Source: Planctomycetota bacterium (GTDB taxonomy: Bacteria > Planctomycetota > Brocadiia > Brocadiales > Brocadiaceae). From it: a stretch of 64,000 nucleotides of DNA. The notes under the pieces are model-generated. The model was not told the origin of the DNA. It saw nothing but the letters and a program-made list of their open reading frames with translations, and ran no database searches. The stretch lies in contig VGXV01000007.1 of the NCBI GenBank assembly GCA_016873165.1, positions 31,245 through 95,244 on the forward strand, given 5' to 3'. The position numbers were made by a program, and so were the translations under genes. Below, piece by piece: positions 1-8,408 of the stretch. The first letter of the stretch is position 1, and every line of letters begins with the position of its first letter.

Positions 1-227
1 GCGATAAATTCCAGAAACGGGTCCGCACCAAGAAGTGAATATCGTGAAATTTTTTCACCCCCCGCAGCGCTTTCAAGTAAAAAGGAGTACTTCATATCAG
101 ATAATTTTTGAAACGCAGAAACAGGAGTAAGAGCATCTGCAAATAATTGCCTGTATACCGGAACAATATTGTTATTGCCGGAGGCAAGCTGCTTAAATGT
201 TTCCATGGAAGGAGAGTAATTATTCAT
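1..227 (-). CDS. trpE: Anthranilate synthase component I, N-terminal part (runs off the window)
   Basis: The first 75 codons are visible, read from an ATG at 227 to the window edge. Anthranilate synthase component I converts chorismate to anthranilate, the first step of tryptophan synthesis. The visible residues contain the family's N-terminal pattern: a VPVYRQLFAD-like stretch, then SFLLESA, then GEKISRYSLLGADP, which is the tryptophan-binding regulatory region of TrpE (LLES). A second Met at codon 8 is a possible start; no strong ribosome binding site precedes either. The gene starts 15 nt after the stop of the nuclease-like gene at 243-1097 and may be cotranscribed with it. PabB or another chorismate-binding paralogue cannot be excluded, because the catalytic half is outside the window. 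Confidence 0.85.
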   Translation of the reverse strand, partial: MNNYSPSMETFKQLASGNNNIVPVYRQLFADALTPVSAFQKLSDMKYSFLLESAAGGEKISRYSLLGADPFLEFI

Positions 228-242
228 GCATTAAAATTTTCA

Positions 243-1097
243 TTAATCGGAAAAAATATTTGGTTCGATATCTTCAACATAACTATATACCAATATGCCG
301 GAGTCTTTTGCAAATTCCATCGCCTTTTTATCCACCATCGGTGATATCGCAATGAGCCTCTGTGCCTGTCTATTATGCCTTTTCTGATAAAAATCCGCTT
401 TTTTCCTGAATATATACATATCAGACTTGCTTATAGATGACTTTATTTCACATATCATAAAACACCCGTTTTTTACAACTAAATCTAACTCTATCTGTTC
501 TGGATGCCCAAAAATTGCCCCCTCTTCATCATACTCTATAACATTAATTACATCTAATCCCGATACCTCTCTCAAAATTCCTTTTAAAGCGTTTCGGAAC
601 GACTGTTCTGTCCTCAAACCCCATCGCGCACCCAATGCGCCAATACTGCTGTCATATTTTCTGTTCAATGTCTTAATTGATTCCTGTATCTCCCGGATAA
701 TTTTTTGATTTTCTTCCCATTTCCTTTCCTGCTCAACCCAACGCTTCTCATTTTCTTTCCAGTGTCTGTCGTTTGCCTGCCAGCGTTTCTCATTTTCTTT
801 CCAGTGTCTGTCATTTGCCTGCCAGCGTTTCTCATTTTCTTCCCATCGTCTGTCGTTTGCCTGCCAACGCTTCTCATTTTCTTCCCATCGTTTATTGCCC
901 TCTTCCCATTTCTTGCTCTGCGCCTCTCTGTCCGCTACCAACTCGTTCAGTATTCTGTCAAAGCGTTCCTCCGTTTTTTCCTTGTCTGCGTAACGATCCT
1001 TGAAGAGATTTATTATAAAATCCTTAACTTCTTTATCTTCTTCGATAATAGCCGGGAGTTCCTTAAGTATTATGTCTTTAATTTCCCTGGTTTTCAT
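243..1097 (-). CDS. Trp-heptad coiled-coil protein with C-terminal PD-(D/E)XK nuclease-like domain (DUF3782-like)
   Basis: 284 residues. The N-terminal 60 residues are charged and helical. Residues 64-127 carry a Trp every seventh residue (64, 71, 78, 85, 92, 99, 106, 113, 120, 127) within RWQAND/RWEENEK repeats, which predicts a long coiled coil. The C-terminal half (about 145-284) resembles the DUF3782 family: an ELD motif near 203-205 and CEIKSS at 216-221, with D205, E217 and K219 fitting a PD-(D/E)XK active site. Such proteins are common in cyanobacteria and multicellular or large-genome bacteria, and their function is unknown. The protein has no signal peptide. It sits just upstream of trpE on the same strand; a shared operon is possible but gives no functional hint. 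Confidence 0.75.
   Translation of the reverse strand: MKTREIKDIILKELPAIIEEDKEVKDFIINLFKDRYADKEKTEERFDRILNELVADREAQSKKWEEGNKRWEENEKRWQANDRRWEENEKRWQANDRHWKENEKRWQANDRHWKENEKRWVEQERKWEENQKIIREIQESIKTLNRKYDSSIGALGARWGLRTEQSFRNALKGILREVSGLDVINVIEYDEEGAIFGHPEQIELDLVVKNGCFMICEIKSSISKSDMYIFRKKADFYQKRHNRQAQRLIAISPMVDKKAMEFAKDSGILVYSYVEDIEPNIFSD
717..908 (-). repeat. In-frame 42-bp tandem repeat encoding the Trp-heptad coiled coil
   Basis: About four imperfect 42-bp units (each two heptads) are read inside the nuclease-like gene. The DNA copies are nearly identical over 735-860 and more diverged at both ends, as expected for growth by unequal recombination or slippage. Copy number is therefore likely to vary between strains. 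Confidence 0.8.
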
Positions 1098-1140
1098 GAA
1101 AATTTTAGTAATAAAAATTCATTGGTGTATATTACAAATT

Positions 1141-1178
1141 CCCCAAAAAAAATGGGTGTTGCTTTCGCAACACCCATT
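1141..1178 (-). terminator. Intrinsic terminator of the porin gene
   Basis: A perfect 12-bp stem (1151-1162 with 1167-1178, arms AATGGGTGTTGC and GCAACACCCATT) with a 4-nt loop. On the minus strand it is followed directly by a run of T. It lies 65 nt past the porin stop codon, with no gene between. Confidence 0.9.
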
Positions 1179-1242
1179 ATACAAGAAATTGCGGTTTGAT
1201 ACAATGCCATTGTCTCAAACCATAACTTTACACTGCAGTCAA

Positions 1243-2934
1243 CTAGAACGTAACAGTCGTCTGTATATACATCCAGTTGGATTCAATCTCATCACCGAAT
1301 ACGTCATCAATCCAATCTTCACCCTTGAAGAAGGAATAACCAGCAAGAATACCAACATTTTGATACAGACTATAACTTACCGTTAAATCAAACTCCCATG
1401 CAAGTTCATCATCGGTATTTGAAAATTCGGCTTCTGTAGCTGAACGTGCCGAAGCAAGGTTGCCAGATGCATAATACCATCCATCATCTTCTTCGTCCAG
1501 TTCAAAATAATGAACATCAGCCTGTATCATTAATTTCTTTGTTGGGTTAACCTTTACGTTCGCCCTGTAATCGTGAATATTTCTCCAACTCACGAGATCA
1601 ATGAAACCGTAGTTACCCTGCCAGTGGTTTGTAGGGTAAAGGTTATCAAATGTCTCATGCTGCCCATCGCTAACATCATCATCGCCGGATGCGAAATCAT
1701 ATTCAACTCCGATACGAGGGGTCCATGCCACGTTTTTGAATGTATACCCTGTCCTTGCGGCCAACGCCCACGCTTTATGGCTCTGATCGCCATAATCTCC
1801 GACCTGGAAGTGAGATTCCAAGGTGTAATCTATAGCGTCAAGATTTAGCGCTTTACCATCCAACCTGAATCCTAAATCATGCACAACTACATGGTCACTG
1901 TCACCTTCTCCGGCATCATAGCCATCAGTAACTGCGCTGTTAGAATCATCATCCTGATCATTCTTCTGGATATACATAAGCTCTAAGACTGCCCTGGGGA
2001 TAAGCTTTTTGAACGTAAACATGGAGGCATAGAGATTTTCGTCTTCATTATCATCATCAGTTGCACCATCCACATATCCGTTTTCATCGATCTTTGCGCC
2101 AAATGCTTCCCAGTAATAGGTGTCAGTATCGTACATAAAACGTGCGGCATCAAAGGTTCGACCGATATTTGACCATACAAAGTTACCGATAACCCTGTGA
2201 TCACCCCAGACAATCTCCTGGCGGCCAACTCTGACGGTCAACGGCAAATCGAACAAATTCCTGATGTCAAAATATCCCTGATGAAGATCAAGACGATTAT
2301 TTGCGCTATCAGCTATAGAGTTTTCACCGTCGTTTACAAAGCCAACCGTATCGCCTTCTGTACCCCATGAACGTGCATCCTGAATTTGAATAAAAATTCT
2401 AAGGTGTTCGTTTACGTCGCCATCTGCCCAAAGACGCGATTGATTTAAGACATAATCATCATCCGCTGAAGAACCTGATAACGCGCGTCTGGTACCAAAA
2501 GATTCAAACTGAGTGGTATGGTCTGGTGTATTATAAAAACCGTTGGTGTATTCATACCTTGTTCTTATCTGAGCGCCCAATTTTACCTTTTTTGCAAATT
2601 CAGAATAAACATTTCCCGTAATATCCTGAGCCTTCAATTGTTCTGCCTGGGCAGCAGTCTGAAACTCTTCCTTCAAAAAATTAACTTCATTTCTTAACGT
2701 TTCTAATTCTCCTTTTTCCCCTTCGCTTAAAGGAGCAGAAGATACAGTTTGAGACTGTTTAACAGTTTCTATCTGCTCAGTCAAGCTTGAAACAGAAGCC
2801 CTCAGTGCATTCAGCTCCTTTTCCATATCCTCTAACGATGTCGAGTCAGCCCCATGCACGAAGGGAGTAGCCGCAAAACAGAAGACAGCAGCAGCAACGC
2901 CGCCGAGGCACGTCTTCCAAAATTTATTTCCCAT
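1243..2934 (-). CDS. Outer-membrane porin-like beta-barrel protein with N-terminal coiled coil
   Basis: 563 residues from the ATG at 2934. That start is preferred over the in-frame GTG at 2940 because a strong GGGAGG site lies five bases upstream of it and overlaps the GTG. Residues 1-28 form a signal peptide ending VHG-AD. Residues about 30-95 are a short coiled coil like the trimerising stalk of S-layer-anchored porins. The remainder is rich in alternating aromatic/acidic strands, with segments resembling the alginate-export (AlgE-like) porin family, such as RLWADG, VGRQEIVWGDHR and IGVEYDFASGDDD. It ends in TVTF, the terminal Phe recognised by the Bam machinery. The role is presumably passive diffusion across the outer membrane; the substrate cannot be deduced. 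It has its own terminator. Confidence 0.85.
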   Translation of the reverse strand: MGNKFWKTCLGGVAAAVFCFAATPFVHGADSTSLEDMEKELNALRASVSSLTEQIETVKQSQTVSSAPLSEGEKGELETLRNEVNFLKEEFQTAAQAEQLKAQDITGNVYSEFAKKVKLGAQIRTRYEYTNGFYNTPDHTTQFESFGTRRALSGSSADDDYVLNQSRLWADGDVNEHLRIFIQIQDARSWGTEGDTVGFVNDGENSIADSANNRLDLHQGYFDIRNLFDLPLTVRVGRQEIVWGDHRVIGNFVWSNIGRTFDAARFMYDTDTYYWEAFGAKIDENGYVDGATDDDNEDENLYASMFTFKKLIPRAVLELMYIQKNDQDDDSNSAVTDGYDAGEGDSDHVVVHDLGFRLDGKALNLDAIDYTLESHFQVGDYGDQSHKAWALAARTGYTFKNVAWTPRIGVEYDFASGDDDVSDGQHETFDNLYPTNHWQGNYGFIDLVSWRNIHDYRANVKVNPTKKLMIQADVHYFELDEEDDGWYYASGNLASARSATEAEFSNTDDELAWEFDLTVSYSLYQNVGILAGYSFFKGEDWIDDVFGDEIESNWMYIQTTVTF

Positions 2935-3639
2935 ATTCACCTCCCAATAATGAAACAGCTTTTAAACAAATACAATAATATAAAATCACGAACGTAAGAA
3001 AAACCTTTTTGAAATTCAAGTGTAAAGCGTATAGCGCCTCCTTTCTCCTCCTCCTAGATTTACTATAAGATTCTCCAATAAATTTAGCTGATGACTGACC
3101 AACGCGGCCAATCAGTAAAGATAATTTTGGAATACACATTATATCTTTGAAAAACAAGGTGTCAAGCAATTTTTTGCGATTTCTCCCCCGTGTCCTGCTA
3201 ACGCTCGTTTATTGCAAAAAACGTGATAGTTAGATTGTAATAATGTAAATACTACCATTTTTACTTTAAAACTATTAAGAAAGACGCGCAAATTATAACC
3301 CAAACAAACAATTATGTGAAAATATATTTATAACCTATTGTAAATAATATTTTTATAATGTTTTTAATGCAGTAGTGTGTTATTTTCCTGACAATTACTA
3401 AAACACCACTATCTTTCAAGTTGAAATGAACGATTACAAATTGAAACACGCCTTTCTTGTTTTTGTTCTTAAACTTTTTTAAACAACAACTTAGCATTAA
3501 CTTAAAAAAAGCCTGTTTTTTAGTTTTTTGTTGACCTGCAATAGACATGACTTTATAATGTCAACCTTTGTTAGTATATGTGAAATGTACAAGTATAACT
3601 TAGCCAGGATAGCTTTTCGTTAAAAAGGTGCTCTTTATT
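2935..3639. other. Intergenic region of about 700 bp with no recognised gene
   Basis: This very AT-rich stretch lies between the divergent porin and SPFH genes, so it must hold both promoters. The only clear signal is the porin ribosome binding site at its left end. A 78-codon minus-strand frame at 3312-3548 has low-complexity Lys/Phe-rich content and no ribosome binding site; I do not accept it as a gene. An imperfect inverted repeat (AGTAGTGTGTT with AACACCACT, about 3370-3412) is visible. Confidence 0.6.
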
Positions 3640-4824
3640 ATGGACAAGAACTTCAAACCAAAATTTAAGAAATTCCACCTCTACAGAAAAATTTTTGTGT
3701 TGATAATTGCTTTAGCTTTAATCACAGGAGGTGTATATGGAGGCAGAGAGTTGAGCTGGAAAGAAATTGCTCCTGACGAAGTAGCTGTAATTGTAAACAA
3801 CCTGACTGGCAGCATAAAACAAATTAATCGTGCAGGTGCTGTTCTTTATTATCCGTTTATCCAGGATATTTATATTCTTGACAAACGTGAACAGATATTG
3901 AAAATGACTGCTGCCGAAATTACTGAAAAACAGCCACAGGGAAATCCCCTCGTTATAAAAACGATTGATGGCGGTGAAGTAGTATTGGATCTTCAGATAC
4001 AGTATATTTTAAGCCCTGAGTATGCCACACATATAATTCAGAATACGGGCGTGGGGGATGTATATAAACAGAAATGGGTGTATGATTATGCCCGCACTGT
4101 ATGTTATTACTGCTACGGCGAGCTTTATATTGATGAATTTCCAAGCGCTTCAAAACGTGATGCAAAGGCAGAGAAAGCACGGGAAGAAATTAATAAGTCA
4201 TTAGAGCCGCACGGGTTTTTTCTTACATCAATAAACCTTACCGACTATCGTTATTACAGGGAATACGCCGAAAAGATACAAGAACGAAGATTGGCGGATA
4301 AAGAGGTGGAAGAACAAAAAACCAGGGCAAAGGCCGCTATGGAAAATCAGCGTAAGGTAATTGTGGAAGAAACGAAAAAGAAGGAAGTAAAAGTCGCCAG
4401 GTTTCGTGGAGATTGCGACAAAAGAATCATGGATGCGCGAGGTACCGCAGAAGCGAAAAAGCAGGAGGCCGAAGCTTATTTAATAAAGGCAAAATATGAG
4501 GCTGATGCAGATTATGAACGCTTGGCACAAAAAGCAGAAGGAGTGCTTGCGACAGTTAAGGCAGAAGCAAAAGGTCTTGCAGCATTGCGTGATGCTTTTG
4601 AAGGAAATGGCAGCCGCAATCTTGTGAGACTCGAATATGCAAAACGTCTGAAAAACGCTATTATACGCGGGGTTCCGATTGTCAGAAGTGGTATAGAACA
4701 GCCGCAAAGTATACAGCGTTTCAAGTTTGTTGAAGATGCGCCGAAAATTGATTACTCACGGCCGGAACCTCCGGATGCAGCCCTTGACAGTATAATGCAG
4801 CCAGGTCCTCAAAAAACCGATTAA
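3640..4824 (+). CDS. SPFH/band 7 (prohibitin-like) membrane protein, first of a pair
   Basis: 394 residues from the ATG at 3640, chosen over the in-frame GTG at 3628 because AAGGTG at about 3625 is well spaced for the ATG. One N-terminal membrane segment (about residues 15-36) is followed by an SPFH domain (about 45-230) and a long charged helix rich in EAKKQEAEAY-type repeats (about 225-320), typical of prohibitin, flotillin and HflK/HflC proteins. These form ring-shaped membrane scaffolds and often modulate proteases such as FtsH. The second SPFH gene follows 93 nt later on the same strand, so the two probably form a hetero-oligomer as HflK and HflC do. No NfeD or protease gene is adjacent, and family assignment beyond SPFH is not secure. 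Confidence 0.85.
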   Translation: MDKNFKPKFKKFHLYRKIFVLIIALALITGGVYGGRELSWKEIAPDEVAVIVNNLTGSIKQINRAGAVLYYPFIQDIYILDKREQILKMTAAEITEKQPQGNPLVIKTIDGGEVVLDLQIQYILSPEYATHIIQNTGVGDVYKQKWVYDYARTVCYYCYGELYIDEFPSASKRDAKAEKAREEINKSLEPHGFFLTSINLTDYRYYREYAEKIQERRLADKEVEEQKTRAKAAMENQRKVIVEETKKKEVKVARFRGDCDKRIMDARGTAEAKKQEAEAYLIKAKYEADADYERLAQKAEGVLATVKAEAKGLAALRDAFEGNGSRNLVRLEYAKRLKNAIIRGVPIVRSGIEQPQSIQRFKFVEDAPKIDYSRPEPPDAALDSIMQPGPQKTD

Positions 4825-4917
4825 CCGTGTCGTGTATTTTAAATGAAAACGAAAATACTTTTAATGTATTCCGTTGAATTCATTAAATTTTAACTTTTAC
4901 ATAAAAAAGAGGGAAAA

Positions 4918-6084
4918 ATGCACATAGGAAAGTTAACGGCAAAATACATTGTTCCTATTGGAATTATAGTCGTTGTTGCGTTCTTTGTTGTCGGCATAAA
5001 ATTCTTTGTCATAAAAGTGGGCGCCGATCAGGTGGGAGCGAGAACTCGCGTATGGGGTGTCAGCAGAGGTATTGTACAAAAGGATTACGGGCCGGGTTGG
5101 CACAGGGCGATATCGGGAATTGACCAATGGGATCTCTATGATATAACCGTGCAAACATTGGAATTAGCAAAGGAACATTCTGGATTGGGACATGATGAGG
5201 TAAAACATTGTGCGGTAAGAACTGCCGATGACTATGATGTGGAAGTTGATTTAATCATTAAATATCAAATAAAAAGAGGTTCTGCCTGGAGGCTTCGACA
5301 GGAACTTGGTGTCGGAGAACGGTACAAAATAATAGTAGAAAACGAAACCCGTGACGTAGCGAGAAGTATTTTTGGTAAAATGGTGGAAAGGGATTTATAT
5401 AATCCTGACGAAAAGCGGAAAAGGGCGGAGGAATGCAAAATAAAAATCATGGAACGTTTGGAGTCTCGTCATATAGAAATTGTGGATGTTTTAATTTTGG
5501 AAATCAGGTTTGACCCACAGTTGGACCGTAAAATTAGAAATATTAAGGTTGCGGAATTAGACAATGTGCTGAACAAGTCAAAGGCTCTTGCCGCAGAACA
5601 AAGAGGTATTACCCAAACAATCGAAGCAGATACCGAAGCCATTGCACAGAAGATATCCGGTGACAGAGAGCGTGAAATTACCGTGTTAGATGCTGAGACG
5701 ACCAAGCAAGTAATTGAGCATCTTGCAGCGGCTGACAAATATCTGATTGAAAAGCAGGCAGAGGGAGACCGTTACAAACAGCAGCGAAAAGCAGAAGGGG
5801 AATTATTGATCAAGTTGGCAAATGCTGAGGGTGAAAGAATGAGGCGGGAGGCTCTTGCAGGATTTGGAGGAGATATTATTGTTGCAATGGAAGCGGCCAG
5901 AAATGTCAACCTTGCAGATATTAATATTTCTACGATTGATTTAAACTTGCTTGATGTCGATGATATGGCTACGAGGCTGGGTGTTTCAGACGAGAAGGGT
6001 AAAATTCGGGTCAATCCTCAGACATTTGAAGAAATCAAGCAAATGTTAGACAAAAAGGAAAAAGAAAAGGCTGGCGCTAAATAA
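4918..6084 (+). CDS. SPFH/band 7 (prohibitin-like) membrane protein, second of a pair
   Basis: 388 residues; the ATG follows a GAGGG site. It has an N-terminal membrane segment (about residues 10-33), an SPFH domain (about 35-215) and an Ala/Glu-rich helical region with AEGERMRREALAGFGGD near the C-terminal third, a feature shared with flotillin and erlin-like proteins. It is related in plan but not closely in sequence to the preceding SPFH protein, which supports a hetero-oligomeric pair anchored in the cytoplasmic (or, in anammox bacteria, an internal) membrane. It ends eight bases before the stop of the converging FGE-like gene, with no clear terminator between. Confidence 0.85.
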   Translation: MHIGKLTAKYIVPIGIIVVVAFFVVGIKFFVIKVGADQVGARTRVWGVSRGIVQKDYGPGWHRAISGIDQWDLYDITVQTLELAKEHSGLGHDEVKHCAVRTADDYDVEVDLIIKYQIKRGSAWRLRQELGVGERYKIIVENETRDVARSIFGKMVERDLYNPDEKRKRAEECKIKIMERLESRHIEIVDVLILEIRFDPQLDRKIRNIKVAELDNVLNKSKALAAEQRGITQTIEADTEAIAQKISGDREREITVLDAETTKQVIEHLAAADKYLIEKQAEGDRYKQQRKAEGELLIKLANAEGERMRREALAGFGGDIIVAMEAARNVNLADINISTIDLNLLDVDDMATRLGVSDEKGKIRVNPQTFEEIKQMLDKKEKEKAGAK

Positions 6085-6092
6085 CCCTGATA

Positions 6093-6893
6093 TTACTCGA
6101 CAGATTTTGCGCAACGAAATCCTATCTGTGTTAATTGTGCAAATGAAGGAACTCGATACCTTGCTGCGCACCGGGCAAAGTGTCCAAAATAATGCCAACT
6201 ACCGCCGCGGATGACCTTTTGCTGACCGTATTCCGGACCCTTTGGGTTGTTTTTGGGAGAATAATAATAATAATTCTGATCATACCAATCTGCGCACCAT
6301 TCCCAGGCATTTCCTGCCATATCATAGCAGCCATAAGGGCTTTTCCCCTTTTCATACGTTCCAACAGGAACGGTCTTTAATAATTTTATTTCCCAGACAT
6401 TGCATCGTTCCGCATCAAATATTTCGCTTCCCCATGGCCATAAACGTCTGTCAGTGCCGCGTGCCGCTTTTTCCCACTCAGCCTCTGTAGGCAGACGCTT
6501 ACCAACCCATTTTGCATAAGCAACCGCATCTTCCCACATAATGCCTACAACAGGTTGTTTTGGCTGATTAAACCTGCTGTCAAACCAACTAATCGGAATG
6601 CGGCGTCCTGTCTCTTTAATAAATTTTGCATACTGCTCGTTCGTTACTTCATATTTATCAATATAGTACTCATCTAAATATACAATATGTTCCGGTCCAT
6701 CATAAATATTATACGCCAGCATAAATACCCATTCATAATATTTATTTTCTCCCATATAAAACTCGCCTGCGGGAATACGAACCATGTCAGGATACTTTTC
6801 ATCTTCAGCAGCATATAACTCTTTTCCACAAAAAAAACCTGTAATACACATAAACAAAAGAAACAAAATATTTCTGCTTTTGGCAATTAACAT
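6093..6893 (-). CDS. Exported formylglycine-generating-enzyme (SUMF1) fold protein, probably non-FGE
   Basis: 266 residues with an N-terminal signal peptide (about 1-28, ending LYAAE). The rest is an FGE-sulfatase domain: MVRIPAGEFYMGE at the start, DEYYIDKYEVTNEQY, LPTEAEWEKAARG, DMAGNAWEWCADW, RGGSW and a terminal GFRCA. True formylglycine enzymes carry two Cys shortly after RGGS; here that stretch reads RGGSWHYFGHFARC, leaving only one, so sulfatase maturation is doubtful. Many such proteins are exported, have binding or structural roles, or act in other C-H oxidations. It starts one base after the stop of the coiled-coil gene 6895-7980, so the two form an operon. Confidence 0.82.
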   Translation of the reverse strand: MLIAKSRNILFLLFMCITGFFCGKELYAAEDEKYPDMVRIPAGEFYMGENKYYEWVFMLAYNIYDGPEHIVYLDEYYIDKYEVTNEQYAKFIKETGRRIPISWFDSRFNQPKQPVVGIMWEDAVAYAKWVGKRLPTEAEWEKAARGTDRRLWPWGSEIFDAERCNVWEIKLLKTVPVGTYEKGKSPYGCYDMAGNAWEWCADWYDQNYYYYSPKNNPKGPEYGQQKVIRGGSWHYFGHFARCAARYRVPSFAQLTQIGFRCAKSVE

Positions 6894-6894
6894 G

Positions 6895-7980
6895 TCAGTA
6901 TCTCCTCTTCGTCAACACCTCATATCTCGCAATGTCTGCTGGTGAATAGCCGGTAATAATTTCGTTAAATGTCCTTATATTTTCATTCTGAAAGGATTTT
7001 ATTGAAAAATCTTGTGAAAACAAAACCAAGTCTGCTTTATTATACACCTTTACTTCAAATGCAATGATGCTTTGATCTTTGCCGGATAAATTTTTTATTT
7101 CCCCCTCGATTTGAGAAGAAGACCCGAAGGGGAGCAAATTTACATTGCGCACATAAAAACCATCCCCTATCTCCTTAAAACCTTCATCTTCCGGGGTTGG
7201 GCCACGCACAACCGGTTCTTCTTTTACTACCACCGCTGTTTCTGTGCCTACCGTTTCGGAGACCGGCGATGCCTTGGGAGCAGGAACCGGAGGCGCCGCA
7301 GCGACCACTTCCGCCGTAACCGTGCCGGAAGGTGCAGCCCCCAATTTCTCCAAATTCTTCACTCTGATATCCAAATCCTCAAAAACTTTTATTTGTTGAT
7401 CCAATGTGGCAGCGCGCGTTTTGATATTTTCGTCCGCGGCTGCAAATATCTTCTCTTGTGCTGCAAATTTCTCAGTAACTAGTTTATTTATATCTTCAAG
7501 CGCTTTTTTGAATGGTTCTAACGGGGTTTCCGCTTCCTGATATTTTTTTTCAAGCACGGCGGTTTTTACCTCCTGATCTTCTACTCTTTTCTTTAAATCG
7601 GAAAACAATTTTTTAAAAACATCAAAAGTCTTTCCGAAAGAATCTATTGCATTTTTTACTTCTTCAACCGATTTGGCTTGTTCAACCTTTTCCAGTCGTG
7701 AAATAATAGTATTCACCTTTTGTTCAACATCTTTTATCGTCTGGCTGGATTCTTTCAGAGGAGTGATGGTTTCCTTAACATCTTTGTGAAGTTCAGAAAA
7801 TTGAGTGCCGATGTTATCGAAACTGCGCATCCAATTTTGCAGTGATTTTTGAAAATCTTCCAGTTTTTCATTCACTTCCTGCCCACTTGTTTGCCCCAGT
7901 GCAATTTTCTGCGATAAAAAACCAAATGGTAAAAACGTTGTGAAGAAAAGGAGAAAAATGATATACCCGTTGTGCCTCAT
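6895..7980 (-). CDS. Exported coiled-coil protein with C-terminal beta-sandwich-like domain
   Basis: 361 residues from the ATG at 7980; GGAG eight bases upstream favours it over the GTG at 7989. An N-terminal signal peptide or anchor (about residues 1-28) is followed by a long coiled coil (about 35-220), a Pro/Ala/Val linker (about 222-265) and a C-terminal domain (about 270-361). The last contains GEIKNLSGKDQSIIAFEVKVYN and resembles FxLYD-type beta-sandwich domains. I do not recognise a specific family. It is probably periplasmic and anchored, and it is in an operon with the FGE-like gene immediately downstream (one-base gap), which suggests a joint envelope function. Confidence 0.7.
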   Translation of the reverse strand: MRHNGYIIFLLFFTTFLPFGFLSQKIALGQTSGQEVNEKLEDFQKSLQNWMRSFDNIGTQFSELHKDVKETITPLKESSQTIKDVEQKVNTIISRLEKVEQAKSVEEVKNAIDSFGKTFDVFKKLFSDLKKRVEDQEVKTAVLEKKYQEAETPLEPFKKALEDINKLVTEKFAAQEKIFAAADENIKTRAATLDQQIKVFEDLDIRVKNLEKLGAAPSGTVTAEVVAAAPPVPAPKASPVSETVGTETAVVVKEEPVVRGPTPEDEGFKEIGDGFYVRNVNLLPFGSSSQIEGEIKNLSGKDQSIIAFEVKVYNKADLVLFSQDFSIKSFQNENIRTFNEIITGYSPADIARYEVLTKRRY

Positions 7981-8408
7981 GAATTGCACTCCAACTTGAT
8001 TAACCTTATAATTAAAAGAAGGTGTGATTCTAACAAAAAAAACATCCTACCGCAAACATTTATCTCCATTATATACACAGCGCAAATAATATTTGCATGT
8101 TAATTTTTGAATTGACTTTAGTCTTCATTCAGCCTAAATGGTTATTCGCAAAAATTTAATGCGCTATGTATAGTTTTCCTCTAAGCAGAAAGATCGTTCC
8201 TCCGGCAATACTATGCAGGTGCATTATTCTTTGATTTTTTCGGACAAAAGGTCTGTATATGGCTGAAAAGTTTCAGTTTGATTTACCCTGATTTAACAGG
8301 TAAAATATGTTTTTTATCATTTTAGTCGCATTGACAGAATGTAATCTACCAAACGAGTACGTGTATTTTTATCAGAATCTTGTTATTTATTTTTGAAAGG
8401 CAGCAAGC
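7981..8408. other. Intergenic region of about 430 bp, no recognised gene
   Basis: The region lies between divergent genes and must contain the serA promoter. A TTGACA at about 8331 has no convincing -10 at standard spacing. I see no riboswitch or leader peptide. Confidence 0.5.

Noticed and set aside
705..1199. Plus-strand frame of 164 codons opposite the Trp-heptad gene
   Set aside because: It is the antisense of a 42-bp repeat; Phe/Pro/Cys repeats mirror the coding strand.
3312..3548. 78-codon minus-strand open frame between porin and SPFH genes
   Set aside because: Low-complexity Lys/Phe/Ile content, no ribosome binding site and no family; AT-rich DNA gives such frames by chance.
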